From Maricaulis sp947259345 (GTDB taxonomy: Bacteria > Pseudomonadota > Alphaproteobacteria > Caulobacterales > Maricaulaceae), in NCBI GenBank assembly GCA_965217205.1, contig OZ244254.1, positions 806,001 to 870,000 of the forward strand: DNA of 64,000 nucleotides, given 5' to 3'. The notes below the pieces were generated by a model that saw only the letters and a program-made list of their open reading frames with translations, did not search any database and was not told where the DNA came from. The first letter of the stretch is position 1. Every line of letters begins with the position of its first letter. Shown piece after piece: positions 25,941-33,193 of the stretch. The translations under genes and the position numbers were made by a program.

Positions 25941-26300
25941 TAGCGCGGCGCGCTCCCCGTGGGATGGCGGAGCCTAGGTGTAAATCCGCGAAACGCGCCT
26001 CGTGCGCAACCATCCAGAATCCGCGTGCCTGGACTTCGCCATCTCCGGTTCTCAAGGTCAAGGGCCGCAACGCGGCCGCTTTGCGGTTTCACCCTTGAGC
26101 TGGAAAACCGGATGCGGCCTGCTGGCTGACAAGTGATGTATGCTGGAAACTGCGCGTAGCGGCTGTTCCGGCGGGGGCAGCGCGGGGTTGCGTGGCGAGC
26201 GGAGCGGGACCGTCGTGGCAATGATTAGCAAATTCTCGCTCGACCGCGGCGAACCGCAGCCCGACGCCCGGCTCAACTTCCTCACGCCAAACCTCGTTCC

Positions 26301-26567
26301 TCAAAGCGCGTAGTCACGCTCCGGGTCAATCCCCGCCGCTTCGAGAAACTTCCGCATCGCGCGCACTTCATCCTTGGGCAGGCTGTGATGAGCGTGATGG
26401 AAGCTGGCCGTATGCCCGTTCAGCGTGACCGAGAATTTGGCGCCACTGCGCTCATGCATTTCGGCACCGAGATCTTTCAGCAGGCCTTCAAGGTCGGCGG
26501 CGGCCAGATTGGCGGGCTCGGGATGCGCGAACAGGGCGTGCAGTGTCTTGCGGTGTTTGTGATTCAT
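26301..26567 (-). CDS. HicA-like small protein (putative toxin-family)
   Basis: 88 residues, GGAGG 7 bp before the ATG. MNHKHRKTLHALFAHPEPAN, LEGLLKDLGAEMHERSGAK and NGHTASFHHAHHS, then RAMRKFLEAAGIDPERDYAL. This resembles the small proteins annotated as HicA-family mRNA interferases: a helix, beta-hairpin and a His-containing segment. No HicB antitoxin gene is adjacent on either side, which is unusual for a working pair. A decayed second copy lies 100 bp away at 26667-26765. Confidence 0.6.
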   Translation of the reverse strand: MNHKHRKTLHALFAHPEPANLAAADLEGLLKDLGAEMHERSGAKFSVTLNGHTASFHHAHHSLPKDEVRAMRKFLEAAGIDPERDYAL

Positions 26568-26666
26568 GTGGGGTCCTCCGTTATCCGAGCATCCTACGCC
26601 CGCACCGGCTTCACCGTGCTGTGACGAAAGCGCCTGCGGCGCCTTGTCTCAGGTTCGGCCACAACC

Positions 26667-26765
26667 CTCAAAGCGAAATTGCGCTCCGGATCGATGCCCG
26701 AGGTCTGAAGAAATTGCCGCACCGCGCGCACGTCATCCTTGGCTCGCCGTGGTGGGCGTTGGCGG
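26667..26765 (-). pseudogene. Decayed second copy of the HicA-like gene
   Basis: On the minus strand KDDVRAVRQFLQTSGIDPERNFAL matches KDEVRAMRKFLEAAGIDPERDYAL of the neighbouring gene. The upstream HHGE fragment, matching its HHAHH region, is in a different frame. Start and N-terminal part are missing and the reading continues past the normal stop. It is a frameshifted remnant of a tandem duplication. Confidence 0.7.
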
Positions 26766-26806
26766 TACGTCTTTCAAGGCGACAGGAAACAGCTGCTGCG
26801 TTCGTC

Positions 26807-28225
26807 TCAGAATGTGAATGTCGCCTGGCCGTAGCCGAACAATGTCCGATCGGGGGCAGGGCTGCCGGGCGCGTTTTCGGCGAAACCGCCGGGCAGCAGG
26901 ATGGAGGCGCCGAGTTCCAGTTCGAGTCCGTCGAGCAGGCCGCGATAGCGGACACGGCCGTCCAGCGTGTGACCGATGAAACGGCCGGACTGGCCGCTTT
27001 CATCACGCAGGCCCGCAATCACCCAGCTGTCACGTGCGCTGTCGAGCGAGGCCGCTGACCAGGCCAGTCGGCCGTCCCAATCCGGGCTGGGCGCCAGTTC
27101 GAGCCGCATGCCCGGCGCCTGGAGATTCGCCGGCGTGAGCGGCCCATGCAGGCTGGTATTGTTGAGATCCGTGCGGCGCGACCCGAAAAGTCGCTCATAC
27201 TGGTCGAAACGGTTGTCATCGGGGTTGTGATCACCGCTGGCCCAATAATATTCCAGTGCCAGCCTGGGCTTCCAGTCATGCTGGAAGGTGTAGCCGAGCG
27301 CTGCGAAGAGCATACCGGCGCTGACACGCAGATTCGTCGTGTCGTTGGAAGCGCTGGTCGCTCGCCGACGCCCGAACCGCCAGGCCGCTTCGAGATCGAG
27401 GTCCAGTTGTCCGACTGCGGGCGCGCGATGCAGGCGAAAGCCTGGTGTGACGTAATGTCGATCCGGTGTCGGCGTGCTGTCGGTGTCGCGCTCCTCCAGG
27501 CCGTAGACAAAGAGGTCGCCGGACAAGCCTGGCCAGACGTTGGCGATCAGGTCGGGGCGCTGGTAGTGGACGGCCCAGATTGTGCGGTTCCATTCTTCCT
27601 CATCGCCTGACATCTGATTGTCGCCGATCGCAACGCGGTCCCCCGGGCGCCGCGCCACCGGGGCCAACATCAAGGCGTGGAAACGGTCGCCGCGCGCGCT
27701 GGTGGCCGTATAGTAGGCGCCGGTATAGCTCTTGATGACATTCGCATAGCTGATCCGCTCGATCTGGCGTTTTGACCCGATACTGACGGTCTGTCGACCC
27801 AGGGTGATGCGGGCGTCGGACCCGTCCCCAAAAACGGACGGGGCATCGACCTGGGCATAGGCCTGCAGGATGTCGAGCGGATTGACGATGCCGGTGCTGA
27901 GCGGTGTGCCGCTATCATCGAAATAGGCACGGCTGTCCTGCAGCTCGATGCCGAAACGCGCGACCGGGGTCGACAGACGGGCATGAAGGAGTGTGCGCAG
28001 GAGGAGTGCTTGGTCGGAACCGGCGCGACCGGCGCGAAATTGCCCGTTGAGGCTTTCATATCGGGCGCGGGTTTCGCCGGAGACGCCGAACCGGAAATCG
28101 GTTGATGTGTCGTTCTGGGCCCGGGCTCCGCTTGCACCCGCCATGAAGACCGCGATGATCGCCAGCAGCTGGGCAGGGATGGTGAACAGACCGGTTTGCG
28201 GCTTGGATACGCAGAAACGCTTCAT
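26807..28225 (-). CDS. Alginate-export-type outer membrane porin
   Basis: 472 residues. Signal peptide (AQLLAIIAVFMAGASGARA then QNDTS) and a beta-barrel body of alternating strands, including FRFGVSGETRARYESLNGQF, RTLLHARLSTPVARFGIELQD, ITLGRQTVSIGSKRQIERIS and PRLALEYYWASGDHNPDD, the pattern of the alginate_export/AlgE-like domain. The terminal residues ATFTF end in Phe as barrels do. It is divergent from an ArsR-type regulator gene across 103 bp containing an inverted repeat that may control both. Not necessarily an alginate channel; members of this domain family have varied substrates. Confidence 0.82.
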   Translation of the reverse strand: MKRFCVSKPQTGLFTIPAQLLAIIAVFMAGASGARAQNDTSTDFRFGVSGETRARYESLNGQFRAGRAGSDQALLLRTLLHARLSTPVARFGIELQDSRAYFDDSGTPLSTGIVNPLDILQAYAQVDAPSVFGDGSDARITLGRQTVSIGSKRQIERISYANVIKSYTGAYYTATSARGDRFHALMLAPVARRPGDRVAIGDNQMSGDEEEWNRTIWAVHYQRPDLIANVWPGLSGDLFVYGLEERDTDSTPTPDRHYVTPGFRLHRAPAVGQLDLDLEAAWRFGRRRATSASNDTTNLRVSAGMLFAALGYTFQHDWKPRLALEYYWASGDHNPDDNRFDQYERLFGSRRTDLNNTSLHGPLTPANLQAPGMRLELAPSPDWDGRLAWSAASLDSARDSWVIAGLRDESGQSGRFIGHTLDGRVRYRGLLDGLELELGASILLPGGFAENAPGSPAPDRTLFGYGQATFTF

Positions 28226-28301
28226 GACTCTTCCCGATTTTCACGCAAGATTGGGTGTTTGCACCACAGGCGCTTGCCGCTTAGCGTGCCCGGTTCAATG
28301 A

Positions 28302-28317
28302 TTCAAGAATAATTGAA
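28302..28317. promoter_or_regulatory. Candidate ArsR operator 1
   Basis: TTCAA-GAATAA-TTGAA, a perfect 5-bp inverted repeat with 6-nt spacer, 12 bp before the regulator's ATG. ATTCAA-type half sites are typical for ArsR/SmtB repressors. Confidence 0.5.
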
Positions 28318-28328
28318 GTGACAATATA

Positions 28329-28661
28329 ATGAACGACCACGATGCGGCTGCTCGGCTTTCCACTCTCGCGCATGACGTTCGTTTGCGCGTGTTCCGGACG
28401 GTTATGTCGGCGGGACCGGCAGGCATGCCGGCGAGCAAGATCGCTGATGCCGTCGAGATATCGCGCAATAACCTGTCCGCCCACCTCAATATCTTCCTCC
28501 AGGCGGGGTTGATGGATGTCGAACCCTCGGGGCGGCAACGCATTTATCGGATCAATCTGACGGCCGTGTCGGATACGATCGGCTATCTGGTCGCTGATTG
28601 TTGCCAAGGGCATCCCGAGGTCTGTGATGCGCTGGGCAAGCATTTGCGGACTTCTTGTTGA
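28329..28661 (+). CDS. ArsR/SmtB family regulator of the As(III)-binding type
   Basis: 110 residues. Winged HTH with recognition segment ASKIADAVEISRNNLSAHLNIF. The C-terminus carries CCQGHPEVC (Cys 91, 92 and 99), the CC-x6-C arrangement known from As(III)-responsive ArsR proteins, plus a terminal Cys at 110. No arsenite pump or arsenate reductase gene is adjacent; the neighbours are a porin (divergent) and a small secreted protein (downstream). Inverted repeats before the start and across its stop codon suggest autoregulation and control of both neighbours. Confidence 0.88.
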   Translation: MNDHDAAARLSTLAHDVRLRVFRTVMSAGPAGMPASKIADAVEISRNNLSAHLNIFLQAGLMDVEPSGRQRIYRINLTAVSDTIGYLVADCCQGHPEVCDALGKHLRTSC

Positions 28662-28685
28662 TTCAATTATACATGAATCATTGAA
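28660..28685. promoter_or_regulatory. Candidate ArsR operator 2
   Basis: GATTCA-ATTATACA-TGAATC (28660-28679) is a perfect 6-bp inverted repeat overlapping the regulator's stop codon; a second pairing TTCAAT...ATTGAA (28662-28685) overlaps it. Same half-site as operator 1. Confidence 0.5.
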
Positions 28686-28689
28686 TTTA

Positions 28690-28723
28690 ATTCCCGCCAT
28701 CAGCATACTCATTCCCGCCATCA
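28690..28723 (+). repeat. 13-bp direct repeat with 21-bp period
   Basis: ATTCCCGCCATCA occurs at 28690-28702 and again at 28711-28723, 21 bp apart (two helical turns), just before the ribosome site of the secreted protein gene at 28740. The spacing suits a dimeric or tandem-binding regulator. Confidence 0.55.
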
Positions 28724-28739
28724 CCAATGGGAGGAATGA

Positions 28740-29105
28740 ATGGTAATTTCGGGAATTATCGCCGCTCTGGCGGCCATGCAGGTTGGAGCGAGCGTTGAGC
28801 CTGCCCGGGCCGATATCAATATCCGGATCATCGGTCGTGGCACCATGGAATGCGCGATCACGACGACCGATGGCAACGCAACCCGGCGCGCCCGGGCGCG
28901 GGCCTTGGCGTATGACTCCATCCGCATGGACGACACGCTCAATGCTGCGTGCACCTATGATGTGCCGGATGGTGGCGAGCTGATTATCCGTTTCATCGAA
29001 ACAGCCGGGTATGCCTGTCCGTTCGATGCTGGCATCAATGAGGAGAGTTGCAGCACCACCATCGACGGCCCTGCCGAAGGGGCGTTCGAACTCGTCGCCA
29101 ACTGA
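28740..29105 (+). CDS. Small secreted protein of unknown function
   Basis: 121 residues; GGGAGGA lies 5 bp before the ATG. N-terminal signal MVISGIIAALAAMQVGASVE then ARA. The mature protein (about 97 residues) has five cysteines (MECAITTT, AACTYDV, YACPFD, ESCSTT), suggesting disulfides in the periplasm. No family was recognised. Located after the ArsR-type regulator and its second operator. Confidence 0.7.
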   Translation: MVISGIIAALAAMQVGASVEPARADINIRIIGRGTMECAITTTDGNATRRARARALAYDSIRMDDTLNAACTYDVPDGGELIIRFIETAGYACPFDAGINEESCSTTIDGPAEGAFELVAN

Positions 29106-29156
29106 TCACCTAGCTGGATCACCGGCACAGATGATCCGCGAGCCGCCGCCGCACAG

Positions 29157-29193
29157 AAAAAAGCCCCGATCGCACAACACGCGACCGGGGCCA
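29157..29193 (-). terminator. Terminator of the hfa operon
   Basis: On the minus strand GCCCCGGTCGC-GTGTTGT-GCGATCGGGGC followed by TTTTTT. It lies 27 bp after the hfaD stop. Confidence 0.88.
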
Positions 29194-29219
29194 GGTTTTC
29201 CCAAGGCTATGGGATCTCT

Positions 29220-30458
29220 TCAGTTACCCGCTTGCGGGTTCACTGTCTGATAGGTGGCGGAATTGCCGATCGCGGTGGCCGCGCCGGACAGGACCCCGCC
29301 TGTATTCATGCGACCGGTGACGATCGAGCTGACCGCGGCATTATTGGTCTGATTGGTATTGCCCCAGGCCGTGACCGGGCATTCCGAGCAGACATAGGTC
29401 GTGGCGGCGTTGCCGAAAGCGGTCGCCGAGACCAGGGCCGAACCGCCGGCATCCCCGTCCAGATTGGAGCGTGCGATAACAGCGCCATTATTGGTCTGGT
29501 CGAGGCCCATGAAGGCATCGGCACCGATATTGGAGAGGATGGCCGAATTGCCGACACCCTCGGCCGAGACGCTCAGCACGTCGGCGTCGAAATTGCCGAC
29601 CAGGATCTCCGACTCGGCCGTGACCGCGCCGTCATTGTCCTGCTCGCCCTGGATATGGGCATAGCCATTTTCGTTCTGCATCCAGACCGAATTGCCGTTC
29701 GCGGAAGAGACCACGGTGTGGTTGAGCGCCGTGCCCCCGGCATCGGTGCCGGAGCGCGCCGTGACCGCGCCGCGATTGTCCTGGTCGACATCGACGACCT
29801 GGGACGGGCTGTCATGATAGCCTTCCAGCTGGGCTGAATTGCCATTGGCCGCGCCAAGCACGGTGGCCGCATAGCCCAGCCCGCCATCCGGCGCGAGGAC
29901 ATAGCCGTCTGCCGTGACATCGGCGCCTGAATCCTGGCGCAGGGTCAGATTGGTGTCGCTGCCATAGGTCGTGCCCTGGAAAGCATTGGCCGACGCCGTC
30001 GCCGAGGTGACCGAGGAGATCGCATAGCTGCCGACTTCCAGACGCGCGGTCGCATTGACGGCGGAGCCGTCGAGCGCGCTCTGGTTGATCGCGGCATCCA
30101 TGCCATTGTCATTGATCACGCTGGCCGAATTGCCCATCGCCGAAGCGGTGGTCACGGCGGCGCCGTCGATGATCGTGGCACGCGTTTCCGCGCGGGCGTC
30201 AACCGAACCGGAAAAGGTCTGGTCGGACTGGATGTCATGACGCTCCACAACGTCCACGGTCAGCGCATTCGCGGCACCGATGGCAGACTGGGAAGCGGCA
30301 TCGGCCTGGTCCGTCTCACCTTCCGTCACGACCGTGATCGCGGCGTCCAGATTGACCTGGCCGTTGAGGATCTCAGTCGTATCGTCCGCGAAGATAGGTG
30401 CGCACGTGATCGTCGCGGCGCTCATGCCCGCGATCAACATTGCTGCGCGCTTGGACAT
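29220..30458 (-). CDS. hfaD: Holdfast anchor protein HfaD-like
   Basis: 412 residues from the ATG at 30458 (MSKRAAMLIAGMSAATITCA then PIFADD, a signal peptide). The mature part is built of repeated units with two motifs: A-x-GNSA-type (AMGNSASVI, GNSAQLE, GNSVWMQ, GVGNSAILS, AIGNSATYQ) and DQ/NxN-GAV-type (QDNRGAVTARS, QDNDGAVTAES, QTNNGAVIARS, NQTNNAAV). This repeated beta-like character and its place after hfaA and hfaB identify HfaD, the outer-membrane anchor that holds holdfast polysaccharide to the stalk in Caulobacter. The first 86 bp overlap the end of hfaB in another frame. Confidence 0.85.
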   Translation of the reverse strand: MSKRAAMLIAGMSAATITCAPIFADDTTEILNGQVNLDAAITVVTEGETDQADAASQSAIGAANALTVDVVERHDIQSDQTFSGSVDARAETRATIIDGAAVTTASAMGNSASVINDNGMDAAINQSALDGSAVNATARLEVGSYAISSVTSATASANAFQGTTYGSDTNLTLRQDSGADVTADGYVLAPDGGLGYAATVLGAANGNSAQLEGYHDSPSQVVDVDQDNRGAVTARSGTDAGGTALNHTVVSSANGNSVWMQNENGYAHIQGEQDNDGAVTAESEILVGNFDADVLSVSAEGVGNSAILSNIGADAFMGLDQTNNGAVIARSNLDGDAGGSALVSATAFGNAATTYVCSECPVTAWGNTNQTNNAAVSSIVTGRMNTGGVLSGAATAIGNSATYQTVNPQAGN

Positions 30459-31377
30459 TGGAGGTCTCCCGTTGACCGTAAGTGTTGGTGGCGTTGACGC
30501 CGCCGGTGATATTGGTGTGGCCGCCCGTGCTGCCGCCGATCGGATCGGCATAGGTGCAGGCGGCAGCTGGATCGACGCCATACATTTGCGCCGAGATTTC
30601 AAGGACAGCGCGTTCGATCACCGAGCGCACGGCCAGCTGGACCGGCTCGAGCGAACGGCCACCGCCGGAAATGTCGATCACCGCATCATCCCAGAAGGCG
30701 AAGACGCCGGCCGAAATCTCGCGACCGATGATCTGCTTCTGGTAGGAGATGACGTCGACCGTCTCCATCGTGCGTGTTTCGTTGAGGCGCAGGTCGAGGC
30801 CGATATTCATCACCCACATGCGGCGATTGAAAACGCCGGTCGGATCGCTGTCGATGCGGTCTCCGCCCAGGACATCAATGCCCGAGGAGCGGATATTGTA
30901 GTTGAGCTCGGTAATGCCGCCGACCAGGTGATAGTCGGAGCCCGGCAGCGACGCGGCGCGGATCTGGCGCTGCGTGCCATTATCGCCGATCAGCGAATTG
31001 TTGGCATAACGCAATTCCAGCTCGGACACGGATGTATCAAAACGCTCCACCAGGCGGATACCGGCTTTGGCAAAGGCCGAAATCGCCATCAGCGACGCGC
31101 CCTGGGTCACAGCGGCACCGCCTTCAAGCGAGGCGCGGCCGGTATAATCGGCCAGGCGTCCCACCGCGATACGCGGCGATTGCAGATTATGCTGTTGGGC
31201 ATAATTGGCGAGGCAGACCAGCGCTTCGGAATAGGGGGTCGGATTGGCGGTCACCGGTGCGCCGCCGATCGGTGTTGCATAGTTACCGTCCGCACCCCCG
31301 GTGCGTGCCGTGGTCGCGCACCCGGTCAGCGCCAGGGCGCTGGCGAGTGTAGCCATCAAAAGCTTAGTCTTGGTCAT
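30373..31377 (-). CDS. hfaB: Holdfast anchor protein HfaB, CsgG-like lipoprotein
   Basis: 334 residues. Lipoprotein signal MTKTKLLMATLASALALTGC with the lipid-anchored Cys at residue 20. The body is a CsgG-type domain: PRIAVGRLADYTGR, AGIRLVERFDTSVSELELRYANN, DYHLVGGITELNYNI, VMNIGLDLRLNETRTMETVDVISYQKQIIGRE (quoted in part) as in curli secretion pores. In Caulobacter HfaB secretes or stabilises HfaA and HfaD in the outer membrane. Overlaps hfaA by 14 bp, and its last 86 bp overlap hfaD. Confidence 0.9.
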   Translation of the reverse strand: MTKTKLLMATLASALALTGCATTARTGGADGNYATPIGGAPVTANPTPYSEALVCLANYAQQHNLQSPRIAVGRLADYTGRASLEGGAAVTQGASLMAISAFAKAGIRLVERFDTSVSELELRYANNSLIGDNGTQRQIRAASLPGSDYHLVGGITELNYNIRSSGIDVLGGDRIDSDPTGVFNRRMWVMNIGLDLRLNETRTMETVDVISYQKQIIGREISAGVFAFWDDAVIDISGGGRSLEPVQLAVRSVIERAVLEISAQMYGVDPAAACTYADPIGGSTGGHTNITGGVNATNTYGQRETSNVQARSNVDRGHERRDDHVRTYLRGRYD

Positions 31378-31792
31378 TGTCCGTACTCACATTGCCTTGG
31401 GCCTGTGCGCTGGCGTTGATGTCGCCATTATTGATTTGGGTGGAATTCACGATGACCGTGTTCCATTGGCCGCTCACATTGACATTGAGCTGATTGCCAA
31501 TTGCGGAGGCGTTTGCGCCGACGCCGCCGCCAAACAGGCCGGTCTGGGTGGAAACCCCGACACCGGTCTGGATGATTCCGTCAATGATCACGCGATTGCC
31601 GGCGCTCGAGCGGGCTGCTGCCCCGGCGCTGGCGGTGGCGCCCGACCAGGGCTGGCTGGCCTGGGCCGTCGATCCGCCATAGGGCTGCTCCCAACCGGCC
31701 GTCGTCTGGACCTGCTGAGCCTGGGCCGCTGTCGAAACAGCTGCGAAGGCAAGAGCGGCACCGATCACGGTGGGGAAGCTGCGCGTTGTCAT
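31364..31792 (-). CDS. hfaA: Holdfast anchor protein HfaA
   Basis: 142 residues from the ATG at 31792 (MTTRSFPTVIGAALAFAAVS then TAAQAQ signal peptide). The mature sequence is Gly/Ala/Ser/Asn/Gln-rich with SAGNRVIIDGIIQTGVG, GANASAIGNQLNVNVSGQ and STQINNGDINASAQAQ. It shares the GN and NNG repeat motifs with HfaD. In Caulobacter HfaA forms surface polymers that anchor the holdfast. The opening gene of the hfaABD operon. Confidence 0.85.
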   Translation of the reverse strand: MTTRSFPTVIGAALAFAAVSTAAQAQQVQTTAGWEQPYGGSTAQASQPWSGATASAGAAARSSAGNRVIIDGIIQTGVGVSTQTGLFGGGVGANASAIGNQLNVNVSGQWNTVIVNSTQINNGDINASAQAQGNVSTDNDQD

Positions 31793-31948
31793 TGTCTCAT
31801 GTCCTCTTAGACGCGATTTCTGGGGACGGAGTTGCAACGGGCATGCCAAAAGGTGTGCCGGCCTAAGTCCGTTCCCCTGCAGGGGGAATCGTGTCGCCCT
31901 TGAGGCGCGAATGCCTGAATGGGCCAGTCGGAGACGGGAGTTGAGACG

Positions 31949-32626
31949 ATGAGTGTGCCGCAGCGGGACGAGTCTGACGGACCGTGGTCACGCCTGCCGC
32001 CGCCGCGCGCGCCGATCTTCAATGCCATGCCGCCAGCGGTCCTGTTGATGGCGCTGAGCATTGTGGGTGTGTCCCTGCTGGGTCAGGTCTGGCCGGACTT
32101 CAAGCGCTGGGTTTTCAATGCGGCTGTCTTCATCGCCGCCGAACCGGACGCCGTTTTGCCGCGCCAGCCGCTCGGACCGGTCGCGCCGCTATTCCTGCAC
32201 GTCTATATCCATTTCGGCCTGTTCCACATCGCCATGAATCTGGCCATTCTGGTGGCCACAGGGCGCGCGGTGGGCGAAAGACTGGGCTATGGATGGATCG
32301 GTTCAGCCGGGTTTCTCTTTCTCTTCTTCGCCTGTGCCGTCAGTGGCGCGGCCCTGGAAACGCTCTTCCATCAGGGTCCGCCCACGACGATGGGCGGCGC
32401 GTCGACGGCAGTCTCCGGGCTGATTGCTGCTGCCGGCTGGGTACGGGGCGGCTGGCGCGGCATGGCCCGCCTGGCTCTGCCCTGGATTGCGGTCAATATC
32501 GTGATCGGTCTGATCGGTGGCGCGATGCCGATTCCCATCGGCTGGGTCGCCCATATCGGCGGCACAATTGGCGGCATGCTGCTGACGCCGCTGGTGATCG
32601 CCGTGTTCGCCGAGGACGGCGTGTGA
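31949..32626 (+). CDS. Rhomboid family intramembrane serine protease
   Basis: 225 residues. Six predicted transmembrane helices. The conserved His/Asn loop HFGLFHIAMNLA, the catalytic Ser in TTMGGASTAVSGL (G-x-S-x) and the catalytic His in WVAHIGGTIGGML all fit. GGGAG precedes the ATG at 31949. Cleaves transmembrane substrates; the substrate is unknown. Divergent from hfaA with 156 bp between starts. Confidence 0.93.
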   Translation: MSVPQRDESDGPWSRLPPPRAPIFNAMPPAVLLMALSIVGVSLLGQVWPDFKRWVFNAAVFIAAEPDAVLPRQPLGPVAPLFLHVYIHFGLFHIAMNLAILVATGRAVGERLGYGWIGSAGFLFLFFACAVSGAALETLFHQGPPTTMGGASTAVSGLIAAAGWVRGGWRGMARLALPWIAVNIVIGLIGGAMPIPIGWVAHIGGTIGGMLLTPLVIAVFAEDGV

Positions 32627-33193
32627 TTACCAGATCCGGTCGATCCGGCGCTCGCCATCGATCTCGAACCCCTTGATCATCAGCTGACCGGAGCCGGTCA
32701 GTGACAGGATGATACGCACCCGGCCTTCATCGGACGTGCCGCCGCGCAATATGTCCTGCAAGGCGAGGGCATCGTCGCGGTCGGCATAATAGCGTTCGAT
32801 TTTGAAGCGGGCGTGCAGGAATTCATCGGCGAATCCGACCCGCCCTTCGGCCACCAGGCCTGTCCCGGGGTGAGAGCCGTGGACGGCGACGGGCACAGCC
32901 AGTCCGTCCTCACCGATCGCCAGTGTCACGAAAACCGGTTGATGTCGCTCGAAGGCGTCATCCCCGGCGAGCGTGTCCAGGGCCATCATGTTCAGTGGCG
33001 TGCGGATCTGGGCGTAATGCCCGAGAAAGAGGTCGCGGGGATCATAGCCCTCGACGGTCATGACCAGCTCGGTTCCCTGGCTGCGGGCGCTGGCATGGCT
33101 GGCCAGCATGAAGACCAGAAATCCTGTCATCACTGCCGCGATCAGGCCGAGGCGGCCCATCGGGTTTCGCCGGGTCGACTGCTGCGCACTCAT
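32627..33193 (-). CDS. GDYXXLXY domain protein
   Basis: 188 residues from the ATG at 33193, which overlaps the DUF2157 stop by ATGA. An N-terminal helix (LGLIAAVMTGFLVFMLASHA) is followed by GTELVMTVEGYDPRDLFLGHYAQIRTPLN, whose DPRDLFLGHYAQI replaces the usual G-D-Y-x-x-L-x-Y. The longer reading frame continuing upstream to 33964 is only the antisense-frame shadow of DUF2157. Families with GDYXXLXY are commonly encoded beside DUF2157 and DUF4401 proteins; the function is not established. Confidence 0.82.
   Translation of the reverse strand: MSAQQSTRRNPMGRLGLIAAVMTGFLVFMLASHASARSQGTELVMTVEGYDPRDLFLGHYAQIRTPLNMMALDTLAGDDAFERHQPVFVTLAIGEDGLAVPVAVHGSHPGTGLVAEGRVGFADEFLHARFKIERYYADRDDALALQDILRGGTSDEGRVRIILSLTGSGQLMIKGFEIDGERRIDRIW

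Larger units (their letters stand above)
25347..26300. other. Non-coding accessory stretch with repeats
   Basis: About 950 bp with no convincing gene. Six-frame openings exist on both strands, but they lie over the repeats at 25717-25822 and 25872-25940 and have no ribosome sites or family features. The remainder (25347-25716 and 25941-26300) shows nothing recognisable. Confidence 0.6.

Noticed and set aside
25720..26070. 116-codon minus frame with HTGSRPAPG ending
   Set aside because: Translation of the REP-like repeat; such spurious proteins are common in alphaproteobacteria.
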